NCBI GenBank assembly: GCA_014529385.2
Contig: CM043960.1
Coordinates: forward strand, 31,485,396-31,545,395
Origin: Adiantum capillus-veneris
Lineage: Eukaryota > Streptophyta > Polypodiopsida > Polypodiales > Pteridaceae
Reading direction: 5' to 3'
Length of the DNA stretch: 60,000 nt
Shown one piece after another: positions 57,543 through 60,000 of this stretch. Position numbers and translations under genes: made by a program. The notes beneath the pieces are model-generated. The model worked only from the letters and a program-made list of their open reading frames with translations, had not been told where the DNA came from and searched no databases. Within the stretch, counting starts at the first letter, position 1, and the number at the start of each line of letters is the position of its first letter.

Positions 57543-57909
57543 TACTTCCATGAATATTTCATATTGTATACATAAGTTATGGTGAGATTACCAAAATCTA
57601 CCATGACCTGCGTGGTCTAAGCCACTAACTTGATCCAAGGAACTTTTGTGCATATGTCCTAAAGTCCACTACCTCCCCCACCATTTTGAAATCTGGTCAA
57701 AGATTCATTAAGTTTTAAGTACTTACTGTACTTCCATGAATATTTCGTATTGTATATATAAGTTATGGTGAGATGACCAAAATCTACCATGACGTGTTCT
57801 AAGCCACTAACTTGATCCAAGGAACTTTTGTGCATATGTCCTAAAGTCCACCACCTCCCCCACCATTTTGAAATTTATTCAAAGATACATTAAGTTTTAA
57901 GTACTTACT
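57543..57909. repeat. Tandem duplication, 2 x about 186 bp
   Basis: Units begin TACTTCCATGAATATTTC at 57543 and 57729 and are nearly identical up to AAGTACTTACT, with a small deletion (GTGGTC) in the second. A stretch following the second unit (AAGAGGCCCTCCTATA...CTCTTCCTAAT, about 57920-57955) recurs at about 58908-58942. Confidence 0.88.
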
Positions 57910-59110
57910 TAAACTTCCAAATAAGAGGCCCTCCTATATCCCGTTCTCTTCCTAATTTCTATAAAGGTTGATTGTACTATTAGCAGCTATATGTTTCATG
58001 TTCACATTTTAGATTTAGATGCCCTTTATTTAGAAATATGAATAATGATCTTTCCTTTGTTTTATGGTGCCTTGTGACCATCCTTTCACTAGCCACTATT
58101 GATATCCAATTATGTACAAGAATGTATCAACTACAAAAGTTATTAGCTAACTTGATTCTCGGCACAAATTTTCATGGGGCCTAAAAAATGAGAGAAACAA
58201 TAGTATTTTAAGAAAAGTTCACATAGTTGACCACTATTTGAATGATAACATAAAGTAACTTCAAAAACAATGACAAAGTTCAGTGCAAGTAAAGAGAAGA
58301 TGGTAAAGATTGTGTTGCCTTAATCGACTACATGAGCCCACTCGCTTAGCATATGAGTGGTGTCCTTAAATGTTCCATACATACGACACAGAGCTAGGCT
58401 CTCTCTTACTACCACTCCATTGCTCCACCTTTTGGCCCCTTCATCTTGCCTTCCATTTGCAGCACCTTTCTTTGCAGCTGTGAGTTTAGTAGACACTTGA
58501 TGTGTGGTAGGCTACTTTTTACAAAAAGATGCCCTAGCATGAGAAGAGTAGGACAGAGAGATATGTCAAGGCATTTTAGAGAGAGAATGAAGATGAAGAT
58601 TGCAAATTTGCACTTTTTAGCAGTTGAGGGGAGAGAAAGAGAGCTTAAGACACTTTTGGAGGGAGAGAAATAAGAAGAGAGAGAAGACAAAGAAGGGACA
58701 AGAGAGGGAAACTTTTAATATTTGAAAATTGAAAAGGTGCTTTTGGGGGGAGATTAACTCCCAACCAGATCTAGTAAAATCTGCATATATTCTCTAAAAA
58801 GTTAAGCAAAAGTATTTTTATATAGGCATGTCTAAACTATCTACCCCACAATTCTAGCCCTTGTTCAAAGCTTGATTAAGTTTTAAGTTTTTCCTTAAAC
58901 TGCCAAATTAAGAGGCCCTCCTATACCCCATTCTCTTCCTAATGCTTGCATCAATCCCCTGCTCAAGATCTTGCTTTTATGTTTCTTTTGAACTTTTTTG
59001 CTTGCTTTCTATGCAATTGTAGGAAGTCAATGTGAGGGGTTTTGATAAATCTTTATCATGTACTCCACAACCCTTTCCATGCTCATAACGTCAATTGGAA
59101 GAGATCCCGA
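57910..59110. other. No gene supported
   Basis: Short open frames at 58409-58690 lie on both strands in purine-rich (GAGAGA/GAAG) sequence and look fortuitous. There are no recognisable domains. Confidence 0.5.
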
Positions 59111-59111
59111 C

Positions 59112-60000
59112 TCAAAAAGTAGTAAGAAAACACTTTTGGACATTCTCAAACTCTTTCCAAGTAGACTTTGAGATGCTCCCACCCCACACTTTAACTCCAT
59201 AAAGAAGAACCAATGTCACCAATGCATAAAAAAGGTACTTCTTGAGAACCCAACACTTGATGTTTCCAGCATTACACATGTTCTCAAATGCATAATATTC
59301 TTTCTTTCCCGCTTCCAAATGACACATAGCACATTCATGCCACTTGTGATTGGACAGAACCTCAAGGCCAAGGTACTTAAAGCTCTCAACAACTTCAAGT
59401 GTCTCATTGTTGTACACAATGAATGGCTTCTCCTTATGGTTGGTTTTCACAATCATAACCTTTGTTTTGGATTCATTCACAATCAGCTACTATGCAAGAA
59501 AAAGTTCTCAAGGACAACCATAGGCTTTTTTGCATCTTCTAAAGTGTGTGCTAAAAGCACTACATCATCCGCATACAACAAAAGCATGATTACCGCATTG
59601 CAAATAGTAACCTCTTCAATTCCTTCTCCTTGCATAAAGTCAAGTACCATTTGTTCCAATTGATCGATGCATAGACCAAAGAGAGTTGGTGACAATGGAC
59701 ATCCTTGTTTAACCCCAATAGTGCTTACAATTTTTTTTGAAATTTCTCATCCCATGCGCAATTGACAAATCACTTTCTCATAGATTCGAGAAACCGCAAG
59801 CATAAACTTACTTGGCACTTGGAGTTCTTCCATCCTTCTCCACAAATCGTTACGTGGAATCATATCAAAGGCTTTCTTAAAGTCCACAAAACAACAATAC
59901 AATTGCATGTATTTCAACCGACTTTCCTCCATGAGAACACAAAGAGTGACAAGATGATCAACGGTGCTATGACATTGATAAAAACCCTCTTTCCTTTTGC
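59112..60000 (-). pseudogene. LINE reverse transcriptase, partial, running off the window
   Basis: Non-LTR RT motifs in order on the minus strand: CCFVDFKKAFDMIPRNDLW, GVKQGCPLSPTLFGLCIDQL, catalytic LLYADDVVLLAH, NESKTKVMIV and ESFKYLGLEV, followed by a C-terminal KKYLFYALVTLVLLYGVKVW. In-frame stops near 59745 and 59483 break it. The 5' part (endonuclease and ORF1) would lie beyond the right edge. The 3' end and poly-A tail were not identified. Retrotransposition would copy its RNA at a nicked target. Confidence 0.88.

Noticed and set aside
58409-58690. Small genes on both strands
   Set aside because: Purine-rich low-complexity sequence gives open frames by chance; no motif, start context or splice signal supports them.

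Overview
The window looks like intergenic DNA from a large, repeat-rich land-plant genome. There are CACTA, hAT, Ty1/copia, Ty3/gypsy and LINE sequences, plant-type GT-AG introns, many GA/CT, CA and AT microsatellites, and one extensin-like cell-wall gene. The species cannot be named from the sequence alone; a non-flowering plant would fit but is not shown. Almost all coding sequence belongs to transposons, most of it broken by stops and frameshifts.

Layout. 1-4663: the 3' part of a CACTA element (tnp2-type transposase, then a TNPA-like second gene, then sub-terminal repeats). 4664-9696: old non-coding DNA holding a SINE-like sequence and a small extensin-like gene with a TATA box. 9697-12425: a second copy of the same CACTA family in opposite orientation, joined to a hAT fragment (to about 13320), which abuts a Ty1/copia fragment (13330-14940). 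15353-24668: Ty3/gypsy element 1 (+). 24670-26480: non-coding. 26480-33427: a cluster with a spliced gene of unknown function behind a tandem array, a histone H3-like gene whose product starts with the exact H3 tail residues, and a decayed transposase-like gene. 33630-34400: nested palindromic MITE-like repeats. 34660-41158: Ty3/gypsy fragments (-) sharing one LTR. 42624-57045: a palindromic MITE split by a full-length 14.1 kb Ty3/gypsy element (-) with both LTRs, a PBS and a perfect CCCGG target duplication. 57543-57909: a tandem duplication. 59112-60000: a LINE reverse transcriptase running off the window.

Two things stand out. First, the histone H3-like protein (280 aa) has a complete open frame next to a decayed transposase-like gene on the same strand: an H3 tail mimic plus H3 fold on a 190-residue extension. 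Second, all three Ty3/gypsy units carry, downstream of integrase, a second retropepsin-like domain (its catalytic Asp is Asn in two of three), followed by a region with repeated W-[VIR]-[PK]-K motifs. Two of the units also have the usual protease region upstream of reverse transcriptase. This integrase / second protease / W-x-P-K layout is not the textbook Ty3 order and looks like a conserved accessory module.
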